Of a DNA stretch of 64,000 bases, positions 54,716 through 64,000 are shown piece after piece. A program made the translations under genes and the position numbers. Origin of the DNA: Dromiciops gliroides (lineage: Eukaryota > Chordata > Mammalia > Microbiotheria > Microbiotheriidae); NCBI RefSeq assembly GCF_019393635.1, contig NC_057863.1, forward strand, positions 622,847,791-622,911,790, written 5' to 3'. Numbering within the stretch: position 1 is the first letter of the stretch; every line of letters starts with the position of its first letter. Below the pieces are notes generated by a model. The model saw only the letters and a list, made by a program, of their open reading frames with translations, did no database searches and was not told the DNA's origin.

Positions 54716-55265
54716 CTAGGTGGGTAAAGCACTGGCCGTAAAGTTGTCAGGAACTGAGTTCAAATCTCACCTCAGACACTTAATAGCTGTGTGACCCCGG
54801 GCAAGTCACTTAACCCCAATTACCTCAAACATCTGGGGCCATCTCTGGTTGCCCTGATATATGTCTTGCCACTGGACCCACATGGCTCTGAAGGAGAGAG
54901 TGAGGTTGGTGACTTTGCATAAGTCACTTAAAATCCAATTCACTGCAAGTTATGACATCACCTCCATGTCATGGTTGACATCACCCCAATGTCATGGTCC
55001 TTTTTGAGAATGAAGGACAGGGGCAGCTAAGTGGTGCCGTGGATTAAGCACTGGTCCTGGATTCAGGACGACCTGAGTTCAAATCTGGCCTCAGACACTT
55101 GACACTAGCTGTGTGACCCTGGACAAGTCATTTAACCCTCGTTACCCCCACAAAAACAAACAAACAACCCCCCCCAAAATGAATGTTGAAAACTATCTTT
55201 ACATGTAACTGGAAAAATAAATAAATTAAAAAAATACTATTTAGAGAATGAAGGACAAACAACAA
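54716..55265 (+). repeat. Composite SINE interrupted by a SINE-L1 chimera
   Basis: Head missing its first bases at 54720, then the extra module (GGCCATCTCTGGTTGCCCTG ... AATCCAATTCACTGCAAGTT) up to GAGAATGAAGGACA, which resumes at 55244 and ends AAACAACAACAAGAA. Confidence 0.88.
55020..55243 (+). mobile_element. Chimeric insertion: tRNA-SINE fused to L1 3' end
   Basis: Between two perfect copies of GAGAATGAAGGACA (55006-55019, 55244-55257) lies a SINE head and body (55020-55155), a CAAACAAAC/C8 joint, then GAATGTTGAAAACTATCTTT and ACATGTAACTGGAAAAATAA, the terminus of the L1 at 33.6 kb. One duplication pair means one insertion event. Confidence 0.88.
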
Positions 55266-55376
55266 CAAGAAGCAGGCCCTCATTACCTGCTCCTGGACTA
55301 TTGAAATAACTTGCTGGTTAGTTTCTCCACGATCCAGCCCATCCTCCCTTTGTAAAGTGCTTCGCAAACTTCATAG

Positions 55377-55384
55377 CGCGCGCG

Positions 55385-55435
<51 letters not shown>

Positions 55436-55567
55436 GGGGGGGGGGGGGGGAAGGCCAGCTAGGTGACACAGTGGATAGAGCACCGGCCCTGGATTCAGGA
55501 GGACCTAGCTGTGTGACCCTGGGCAACTCACTTAACCCTCATTGCCCCGGGGGAAAAAAAAACCAGA
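55377..55567 (+). repeat. SINE with (GC)n(AC)nG17 between TSD and head
   Basis: AAACTTCATAGC occurs at 55366-55377 and 55568-55579. Between them: GC run (to 55393), AC run (to 55432), 17 G (55434-55450), then the SINE with an internal deletion (55451-55567). Confidence 0.9.
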
Positions 55568-55579
55568 AAACTTCATAGC

Positions 55580-56145
55580 ACTACAGAAATGTTAGCTGCC
55601 TTAACTGGGTCCCTCCCTAACCACTCCCTGCCCCCTGGCTCTCAGGTGCCTCTCCCCACTCCTTAGACAGCAGGGAGGCTGGCATTTGTGGAGGCTTTGA
55701 CTTCCCAGTCCTGAAACTTACCAGATTCAGCATGGGGTGGTGGAGAGAACTCTGGGTTTGAGAGGACAAGGGTTCAAATGCTGTTTCTGTCACCTAATAT
55801 CTGTGTAATCTTGGTCACTTCACTTTTTGGGGACTCAGTTTCCTCTTCTTTAAATTGAGGGAGGTTGGACTTAGATGATTTCTAAGTCTCTTCCATTTCT
55901 ATACCTATGATGCGGACACAGTCTGTTTCTTCAATCCACCTGGTAGAAGTGTGAAGCTTAGATATTCAGGCTTTCAGTCTCCATTTAGTGGAACCCACGG
56001 TTTGGTTCTTTCCCTTGGAGCAAAGATCAAGGACAGCAGACCTCTGAGACACAGGCTGGGTAGGAGAGAGCCACAATTGCCACCCTCATGGCTTCCCACA
56101 GTGGTGGAAGCACACTGTGAAGTGACAAAAAATCGAGCTTCAGTC
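55580..56145. other. Intergenic, MIR-like remnant
   Basis: 55730-55920 is MIR-like (TGTGTAATCTTGGTCACTTC). Otherwise unique. Confidence 0.5.
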
Positions 56146-56149
56146 CAGG

Positions 56150-56375
56150 TATTTGATAAACATAAATGTTTAATAAGTTAAGTATTTATTGTTTCAGGTA
56201 CTGAAATAAGCACTGAGGGTACAAAAAAATGACAAAAGATAGTCCCTGCCCTCAAGGAGTTTACAATCTAATGGGGAGAGACAAATTGCAAACAAGTATA
56301 TACAAAGTGAACTATATACAAGATAAATAGGAAATAATTAAAAGGGAGAAAGCACTCAATGGGTTGGGGGTGGGG
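56150..56375 (-). repeat. L2 LINE 3' end
   Basis: TTTAATAAGTTAAGTATTTA ... AGTCCCTGCCCTCAAGGAGT. Confidence 0.8.
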
Positions 56376-56417
56376 AGGTCCTTGGAAAGGTAGATATATT
56401 CCACGGGCCTGGTTTTT

Positions 56418-56560
56418 TTGTTTGTTTTTGTTTTATTGCGGGGCAATGAGGGTCACACAGCTAGTAAGTGTCAAGTGTCTGAGGCCAGATTTGAACTCAG
56501 GCCCTCCTGAATCCAGGGCTGGTGCTTTATCCACTGCAACACCTAGCTGACCCCCCCCCC
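56418..56560 (-). repeat. tRNA-derived SINE with internal deletion
   Basis: Flanked by CCACGGGCCTGGTTTTT at 56401 and 56563. The TTAAGTGACTTGCCCAG block is missing. Confidence 0.93.
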
Positions 56561-56579
56561 CCCACGGGCCTGGTTTTTA

Positions 56580-57205
56580 AATAGGTCACTATACAATTAC
56601 AGCTTGAGTTTTGGCTCCCTTGGCTGCCCTATTACCAGATTTATTCAAAAGAGGAGGTGGTAAATGATCTATCTGGACCCTTTGCAGCTTTAATCTTCCT
56701 GGACAGAGGAGCTAGTTAGTGGACCAACAAAAAGACATGTTGTTAGCAACAAGCCCCCAGCAAGAGCTTAGCTTTGGTCTCCAGGGATGAATCCAGCTGG
56801 GGATTGTTTTTGCTGAACATTAAGTGGTGTCAGTTTAATAAGTGAAGTGGGTTTGCCTGAGTCCACCCTCCCTTCTAACTGGTGCTCAGACTGGGAATTG
56901 TTTAAAGAGATAGTGCCCATAGCCATCTCTCCTGCTCCATCTCTGTTTCTGCTAATTGTGATATGGGAGTCTCTTCTCCTAGAGCAAAATTGCATAATTG
57001 ATAAAATTCATCTCCCAGGTTCAGTCCTCAGGCCTCTGCTCTTCTCTCTCTGTCTATAAGACCCCCATCCCCACCTTAGAGATATGATTGACTCCCATGA
57101 TTCCAACTATCACCTTTGTAAGCAAGACCACAGTCTCTATCTCCTCTTCCTCCTTTCCCTCTACTGAGGGAAACTGAGGTCCAATGTTGAAATTACCTAC
57201 AAGGT
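56580..57205. other. Intergenic, unique
   Basis: No gene or repeat recognised. Confidence 0.45.
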
Positions 57206-57207
57206 AA

Positions 57208-57432
57208 CCATTCCTCTTTTCTCCTCTCCCTCTCTCTCCTCTCCCCTTCTCTCCCTTCCTCTTCTCTATTCTCCTCTCCCTCCTTTTTCATCTTCCCTCC
57301 CTTCCTCTCCTCTCTTGTTCTCTCTTCTCCCCTCCTTTCTCTCCTCTTCCTCCCCATCTCTGTGTGTGTGTGTATGTCTCTCTCCTTTTCCCCTTCCCCT
57401 TCCTTGACTCTCCTTCTTCCCTCTCTCCCCAT
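57208..57432 (+). repeat. Polypyrimidine tract, 220 bp
   Basis: CTCTCC/CTTCC units with one (TG)6 interruption at 57360. Confidence 0.93.
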
Positions 57433-57565
57433 CTAGCCCTACGTTTTCAATTGCATCTCAAACTTGAATGTTACCCTGACACCTCAGATGTGCTGGGGCT
57501 AAAACCAAACTCCACCTTGCCTCCAAAATCAGACCCTCCCTGCCCCCCACTCCTGTTTATGTTAG

Positions 57566-57771
57566 GGCATTCTTAACCTTTTTGGTTGTTTGTTTCATGG
57601 ATTCCTTTGCCAGTATCTGGTGAAGCCTACGAACTCCATCTCAGAATGATGTTTTAAAATGTATCAAATAAAATTCAGAGGATTACAAGGGCTTGTTACA
57701 TGCAGGGGAACTGTAGCATCCAAATATTAAAGGAAATACACTGATGGAAGGTTAAGAACCTCTGTGTCAAA
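57566..57771 (+). mobile_element. hAT-like nonautonomous DNA element
   Basis: ATTCTTAACCTTTTTGGTTG and GGTTAAGAACCTCTG are opposed ends; interior AGAATGATGTTTTAAAATGT. Confidence 0.75.
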
Positions 57772-57803
57772 CTTTTGTAAAAAAATAAAAATTAAAAAAA
57801 AAA
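57772..57803 (+). mobile_element. 32-bp micro-insertion of an L1 tail
   Basis: An 18-bp perfect duplication AAGAACCTCTGTGTCAAA (57754-57771, 57804-57821) brackets only 32 A/T-rich bases beginning CTTTTGTAAAAAAATAAAAA, like the last bases of the L1 end at 33.66 kb. An extremely 5'-truncated retrotransposition. Confidence 0.82.
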
Positions 57804-57912
57804 AAGAACCTCTGTGTCAAAGGGACCACCCTTCTTCTGGTCATCCAGGTTTAAAACCACAGAAAGCCTTGACTCTTTCTTCCCTAGACTGGTCCAGTTG
57901 CTAAATCTCTCT

Positions 57913-58496
57913 CTTTTTTTTTTTTAATGTATAAGGTATTTTATTTTTTCCGTTACATGTAAAGATAGTTCTCAACTTTTGTTTATACAAGCTTTACAAT
58001 TTCAGATTTTTCTCCCTCCCTCCCCTCCCTCCCCCTTCCCCTAGACAGCAGGTAATCTGATATAGGTTATATCTATATATCTCTATACATATAGATATAG
58101 ATATATACACACACATATATATACACATAATTGCATTAATCCTGTTACAAGAGAAATAATCAGAGCAGTGATGCAAAACCTCAAAATAGAAAAAAAAAAC
58201 AACAGCACCCAAAACAAAAGAAATAATATGGTTCAATCAGCATCTATACTCCACAGTTCTTTCTTTCTTTTTTTTTCTTGGATTTGGAGATCCTCTTCTA
58301 TCATGAGTTCCCTGGAACTCTTCTGTACCATTGCATTGGTGAGAAAAATATAGTCCATCACAGTAGGTCAACACTCAATGTTGATGATACTGTGTACAAT
58401 GTTCTTCTGGTTCTGCTCATCTCACTCATCATCAGCTCACGTAAGACCCTCCAGGTTTCTCTGAACTCTTCCTGCTCATCATTTCTTACAGCACAA
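57913..58496 (-). mobile_element. L1 3' end, 5'-truncated
   Basis: Flanked by TGCTAAATCTCTCT (57899-57912) and TGCTAAATCTCTTT (58497-58510). On the minus strand the start encodes the ORF2 C-terminus (CAVRNDEQEEFRETW ... MSRTRRTLY), followed by a 3' UTR with a purine-rich block and the end TAACGGAAAAAATAAAATAC. Confidence 0.87.
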
Positions 58497-58574
58497 TGCT
58501 AAATCTCTTTCAATCCTTTTCTGTGCTGTCTTAGATGAGCTCTTCCTCTCATCTCCCTAAATTGTTTTTGTTTT

Positions 58575-58727
58575 TTGGTTTTTTTTGTGTGTGTGAGGCA
58601 GTTGGCTTTAAGTGACTTGCCCAGGGTCACATAGCTAGTAAGTGTTAAGTGTCTGAGGCCGGATTTGAACTCAGGTCCTCCTGACTCCAGGACCGGTGCT
58701 CTATCCACTGTGCCACCTAGCTGCCCC
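58575..58727 (-). repeat. tRNA-derived SINE
   Basis: Flanked by CCTAAATTGTTT (58555) and CCTAGATTGTTA (58729). Confidence 0.9.
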
Positions 58728-58874
58728 TCCTAGATTGTTAAAGTGGACATCCCACTTCAAGACCTTCTCCTCTTCAGTTCACTATGTGCCCCATGGCCAG
58801 TGTTATCTTCCTAAAATGTAACTTTTATCATTTGGTGGTGCAGTATAGTGGAGAGATCCTGAACCCCTGGGCCT

Positions 58875-59262
58875 AATCAATCAATCAATCAATCAACATT
58901 TATTGGGCTTTCACTATGTGCCAGGCACTGTGCTAAGTGCTTTTCAATCCTTTTTCAGTAATGCCTGAATCTTCATGACACATTTGGGGTTTTCTTGGCA
59001 AAGATATTGGAGTGCTTTGCCATTTCCTTCTCCAGCTCATTTTACATTTGAGGAAGCTGAGGCAAACAGGGTGAAGTGACTTGCCCAGGGTCACACAGCT
59101 AGTAAGTATCTGAGGCCAGGTTTGAACTCAGGAAGACTCATCTTCCTGATTCCACTCTGTACACTATGGCACCACCTAGCTGCCCTGCTAAGTGCTGGAC
59201 ATACAGAAAGAAGCAAAAGGCAGTACCTGCCTTCAAGGAGCTCACTATCTAATGGCTCAAAG
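58875..59262 (-). repeat. L2 3' end split by a long-tail SINE
   Basis: L2 text (AATCAACATTTATTGGGCTT) stops after TGCTAAGTGCT (58931) and resumes at TGCTAAGTGCT (59187). The SINE, minus, is 58942-59186. Confidence 0.92.
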
Positions 59263-59264
59263 TC

Positions 59265-60085
59265 AAGTTCTCCTTACCAGGATGGTGACCTTATAGGTAA
59301 TTTCACCACTGGACCTCAGTTTCCTCATCTGTAAAACAAAGGTGAGGGTAGAGGTGGGGAGGGATAGACATTCCCTAAGATCCCATTCAGGGCCAAATCT
59401 TATGCCACTCTCTTGCCCAAGAAGCAATTGTGAGAGTTAACAGGATCAATTCCTAAAAGACTCCTTCATAGCTTTTAGCATTAAAACTGAAAAGGCCCTC
59501 AGAGTTCATGAATTCCAGACCCTTAGTTTTGCAGAAAAGGAAACTGAGGCCAGAGAGGTGAAGAGGTTTTTCTAGGGTTATACGGGTAGTGTTCAAGGAT
59601 CTCTGTCATCTGGCCCCAGCTTACTTATTACCTAGAAGCAACTAGGGGTGAAGTGGTTAAAGACCTGAGTCAAATACAGCCTCAGACACTTACTAGCTAT
59701 GTGACCTTGAGCAATTCACTTCACCTCTACCTCATTTTTCTTAACTGTAAAATGGAGATAATAATAATACCTTCCTCCTAGGGTTAAGTGCTTCACAGAC
59801 CTTTAAGCACTATATAAATGGAAGCTAGCTAGCTACTTACATAATTTTATTCAAATTCTTCTTTAGTCAGGCCCTACTGTTTTCCCCCAACACATCAAGC
59901 TTGAGGTAGGTTTCACAGGAAGGGGAAGTATACCTTGGATAATTAGGGGTAGAATAAAGGGACCAGGCCAAGTCAAGAAGCCCTTCTTTAATGGGGCATT
60001 GGAGAAACCCAGGGCCCACTGTATTAAGTACTTTAAAAATATTATCTCACTTGACTCTCACAATAACCCTTGAAGGTAAATGCTA
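59265..60085. other. Intergenic, MIR-like remnants
   Basis: MIR-like at 59300-59350, 59480-59600, 59640-59830 and 60020-60085. No gene recognised. Confidence 0.55.
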
Positions 60086-60094
60086 TTATTTATT

Positions 60095-60243
60095 TATTTG
60101 TTTTTTAGTGAGGCAATTGGGGTTAAGTGACTTGCCCAGGGTCACACAGCTAGTAAGTGTTAAGTGTCTGAGGTTGAATTTGAACTCAGGTACTCCTGAC
60201 TCCAAGGCTGATGCTCTATCCCCTGCGCCACCTAGCTGCCCCT
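60095..60243 (-). repeat. tRNA-derived SINE
   Basis: Flanked by GTAAATGCTATTATT (60075) and GTAAATGCTATGATT (60244), inside a MIR-like element. Confidence 0.93.
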
Positions 60244-60259
60244 GTAAATGCTATGATTA

Positions 60260-60980
60260 TAATTGAGGGAACTAAGGCAGTCAGATTAAGTGACTTGCCC
60301 AAGGTCTCCCAGCATCAACCTCCAATGATTATTGTGAGAATCAAATGAAATAGCATATATATAAAGGACTATATAAACCTTAGGCACTACATAAATGTTA
60401 GTTGTTTTTTTCAGGTGGGGGAGACAAGGCAAGTGAACAAATAACTACAATGCACAGGAGAATTTGGTAAACACCTAAGAGAGGTACAAAGTGCTCTGAA
60501 AGATCTGAGAATCTTTCTGACCTGAGGTTAAGGAAAGAAGGAAGACTTCAGGGAGGACATGGTATTGGAGGTAGTTCTGGAAGAATGGGCAGGATTTTAA
60601 TGGGCAGAAATGGGGGTGAAGTAGGTATCTTCCAGACATAGGGAGGAGTGACAGTGACAGCAGGGGTAGAAAAGCACTGGGTGTGTTTGAGACATACTAA
60701 GTTCAGTGAGCCCAGTTTGGCTGGGGTGTGGTATGGTGTGAGAAAGAGAATGTATATGGATTTTGATTATTTGTGCTCTATTTGCCCCTCCCCCCTTATT
60801 AAGCAATGATCAACAGCTGGGTTGTAAATCAAATGTCCATGGTAACAATGCAGGACAAAACACTTAATCTTTCTGTGTCTCAGTTTCCCCATGTATAAAT
60901 TTGGGTATTGGATGAAATAACACCTGAGGTCTATTCCAGATCTTAATCCCCAAATCCTATGAAATTCAATGTCTTTCCAT
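60260..60980. other. Intergenic, MIR-like and old L2-like text
   Basis: 60250-60400 MIR-like; 60400-60640 perhaps old L2; 60850-60960 MIR-like. Confidence 0.45.
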
Positions 60981-60983
60981 ATG

Positions 60984-61350
60984 CAGAGTGGGCCAAAAGT
61001 CACAATGTTTAATAACTTTTTTTTTTTTTGGTGAGGCAATTGGGGTTAAGTGACTTGCCCAGGGTCACACAGCTAGCAAGTGTTAAGTGTCTGAGGTCGG
61101 ATTTGAACTCAGGTACTCCTGAATCCAGGGCCAGTGCTCTATCCACTGTGCCGTCTAGCTGCCCCTTTAATAACTTTTTGAAAATTATTTTTTCTTTATT
61201 TTTCACCATTTATGAGATTTGATTTTTCACACATAATGTAAATTCATTTCCTATATATACTGAATATCATGTTATAGTATGGTAAATTAAAAACAAAAAA
61301 TCAAGGACTTAATAAATATTGAAACCCCCTGTGACTTTTGGCCCACTCTG
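60984..61350 (+). mobile_element. Mariner-type MITE split by a SINE
   Basis: The ends are CAGAGTGGGCCAAAAGTCAC (60984-61003) and its exact inverse GTGACTTTTGGCCCACTCTG (61331-61350). TA follows the right end; TG precedes the left, a likely mutated TA. Without the SINE the element is about 205 bases and AT-rich, with no coding sequence. Confidence 0.88.
61020..61166 (-). repeat. tRNA-derived SINE inside the MITE
   Basis: Flanked by TTTAATAACTTTTT at 61008 and 61167. Confidence 0.94.
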
Positions 61351-61354
61351 TACT

Positions 61355-61755
61355 AACTCTGAGAGAGGAAAGAAGGCTTCAGTAAAAAGAAGTTAGATTC
61401 TGAATCTTTTCCTCTGGGACCTTGGACAGTGACTTCTGCTTTTATCCAGGATCGCCTGCAAAAGTGGCATGGGGCTGGGAGGGGATTGGTCAGGGGGAGG
61501 AAAGAGAAGACTGTTTTATGAATGCCATTTCTGGTATGCCACTTGCCAAGACACCACCCACATCAGTGGGTTGTCTCAGAAAGGCAAGGACAGGGCAGGG
61601 TGACATGCTTAGAAAGAATTACTTCTCGGAAACACAGCTTCTTGTCAAACTAGCCTCACTAAAAATAACCTGACATGCACTTATGACTTGAGTCATGCAG
61701 CATCATCAGGAGAATGTTGCCTTTGGCCTACCAAATTCCAACTCAAAATGGCTCA
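61355..61755. other. Intergenic, unique
   Basis: No gene or repeat recognised. Confidence 0.45.
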
Positions 61756-61768
61756 GTATTGTATTCTT

Positions 61769-61914
61769 TTTTTTTTTTTAGTGAGGCAATTAGGGTTTAG
61801 TGACTTGCCCAGGGTCACACAGCTAGTAAGTGTTAAGTGTCTGAGGCCGGATTTGAACCCAGGTACTCTTGACTCTAGGGCTGGTGCTCTATCCACTGCG
61901 CCACCTAGCTGCCC
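61769..61914 (-). repeat. tRNA-derived SINE
   Basis: Flanked by TCAGTATTGTATTCTTT (61753) and TCAGTATCGTATTCTTT (61916). Confidence 0.94.
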
Positions 61915-61934
61915 CTCAGTATCGTATTCTTTGT

Positions 61935-62454
61935 CAATGGGGGCCTAGGTGGATTGGGTGTTGGAGTCGGGAAGACCTGGGTTCAAATTCTGCCTTAGGA
62001 TTTATGAACTGTGGGACACTAGGCAAGTCACTTCCTTCTCTCTGCTTTGGACTCCTCACCTATAAAATGGGAGAAATAATAGTACCTGCTTCTCAGGGTT
62101 GTTGTGTGGATCAAATAATATCATAGGCAGAGAACTTTGCAAACCTTAAAGCATCAAATAAATGCTACTCATTATCCTCTTTTTCCTCTTCTTCATCTTC
62201 ATCTTCCAAAGTCATGAAACCTGCTGATGAAGAGATGTTTCTGATGGTCACAGTAATTAGATTTAATCATTATTAGAAAAACATGAAATTCCATGAAGGA
62301 ACTAGGGATACGTAGCCTGGTGGAGAGAATAAAGCTCAGGAAGATGTGGTGATTATCTTCTGGCATGCGAAGGATCAGTCTCACAGAACCAGGAGCAATG
62401 GCTGAAAGTTGCAGCAAATTTATAAAGGTTTTGATACCAGGAAAAACTTCACAG
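61935..62454. other. MIR-like element and an unclassified repeat hosting the RPS20 copy
   Basis: 61940-62190 is MIR-like (GGTGTTGGAGTCGGGAAGAC ... TCAAATAAATGCTACTCATT). CCAGGAAAAACTTCACA (62437) joins ACAATTAGAGTTGTCTGAAA (63176) if the retrocopy is ignored, restoring a common repeat. Confidence 0.6.
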
Positions 62455-62514
62455 CTCTTTGGTGAAGAGTGCCGCAGCCGCTTGGAGTCAGCAGTTCCGG
62501 CCTCTGACTCTTGA

Positions 62515-63127
<613 letters not shown>

Positions 63128-63497
63128 TCAATCATCTCGTTTAATAAATTGATTGCAACTAAAAAAACCCTTCACAACAATTAGAGTTGTCTGAAAATGG
63201 AATGGACTGTCTCAGGTCTTTAGCTGGAATCTAGAGGATGACTCTTCAGAGATCCCATAAGAGAAGGCTTCTTTTATCCAGGTATGGTTAGGATTAGCTG
63301 GCCCTTCCAAATTTCAGGTTTTGTGACTCTGTGATGCAAACAAGCTTAAGAGTACCTAACCGACCTGGTCACAGTGTTCCCTGAGAAGCAGGGAGGGGCA
63401 GGATCAGTTCTTCATTTTGTAAACAAATTGGTACCATGGAGAATTTCTCTAAGGCTACCAAAAGATTAGGAATAAAGGATTAAGAACAGAGTCAAGG

Positions 63498-63648
63498 GGG
63501 CAGCTAGGTTGGTGTAGTGGATAGAGCACCGGCCCTGAATTCAGGAGGACCTGAGTTCAAATCCGGCCTCGGACACTTGACACTTACTAGCTGTGTGACC
63601 CTGGGCAAGTCACTTAACCCTCATTGACCATAAAAACAAAACAAAACA
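63498..63648 (+). repeat. tRNA-derived SINE
   Basis: Flanked by AAGAACAGAGTCAA at 63482 and 63649. Confidence 0.94.
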
Positions 63649-63774
63649 AAAGAACAGAGTCAATCAGTTAACAGGTCTTTAGACTATCCATGAAGTATGC
63701 AACAATGTACTAGTTTTGTGCACACAGTAACTTCTCTCAGGAGGTTTACAGTTTAATAAGAAAAGGTAGGGGGA

Positions 63775-63916
63775 GGGGGCAGCTAGGTGCCACAGTGGAT
63801 AAAGCACTGGCTCTGGATTCAGGAGGACCTGAGTTCAAATCCGGCCTCAGACACTTGACACTTACTAGCTGTGTGACCCTGGGCAAGTCACTTAACCCTC
63901 ATTGCCCCACAAAAAA
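63775..63916 (+). repeat. tRNA-derived SINE
   Basis: Flanked by AAGAAAAGGTAGG (63759) and AGAAAAGGTAGG (63920), within an L2 end (63660-63770). Confidence 0.93.
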
Positions 63917-64000
63917 AGAAAAGAAAAGGTAGGAAAGCCCACACAAAGGTAGGCAGCCATCACAAGATCAGATTGAGTGACAGAAGGACTGATGATCGTT

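Overview
The window looks like marsupial genomic DNA. The strongest sign is the dense coverage by one tRNA-derived SINE family (the MAR1/WSINE1 type of marsupial genomes; the family name is from memory). I count more than 50 copies in both orientations, many still flanked by clean 10-18 bp target-site duplications (TSDs). They lie on an older layer of L2 (CR1-clade) LINE fragments, MIR-like core-SINEs, L1 3' ends, and hAT and mariner relics. Which marsupial it is cannot be read from this sequence alone.

I recognise three genes or gene relics. (1) 6.2-19.4 kb, + strand: a decayed membrane guanylate cyclase with at least six exons. A first transmembrane segment, a NIT-like sensor region, a second transmembrane segment, a signalling helix and a nearly complete class III cyclase domain can all be read, but several stops, frame changes and a lost splice donor break it. 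It looks like a unitary pseudogene, because its introns are kept. (2) 50.96-54.05 kb, + strand: NPPB (B-type natriuretic peptide), three exons, intact, 135 codons, with a recognisable M-CAT/GATA/TATA promoter, an AU-rich 3' UTR and a poly(A) signal. The prohormone has no Arg-X-X-Arg site where placental BNP is cut. (3) 62.46-63.17 kb, + strand: a full-length RPS20 retrocopy whose only visible break is a SINE inserted in codon 87.

Layout: 0-6 kb is repeats, one solo LTR with a 4-bp TSD, and a 300-bp polypyrimidine tract. 6-19 kb is the cyclase relic with repeat-filled introns. 19-50 kb is intergenic: L2, L1, hAT and SINE copies, a stack of three SINEs in one target site (24.5-25.0 kb), nested L1 elements (32.8-33.9 kb) and a 33-bp minisatellite (39 kb). 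51-54 kb is NPPB. 54-64 kb is repeats with a SINE-L1 chimera, a SINE carrying a microsatellite inside its TSDs, a 32-bp micro-insertion, a SINE-split mariner MITE and the RPS20 retrocopy. No NPPA exon was recognised in the 10 kb after NPPB.

How the genes relate: natriuretic peptides signal through membrane guanylate cyclases, so a dead membrane cyclase 32 kb upstream of a natriuretic-peptide gene is notable. Its sensor looks like a NIT domain rather than a peptide-binding domain, so the link is positional only. No CRISPR, tRNA, rRNA or snRNA gene was recognised. SINE and LINE edges are by eye and may be off by 5-20 bases.
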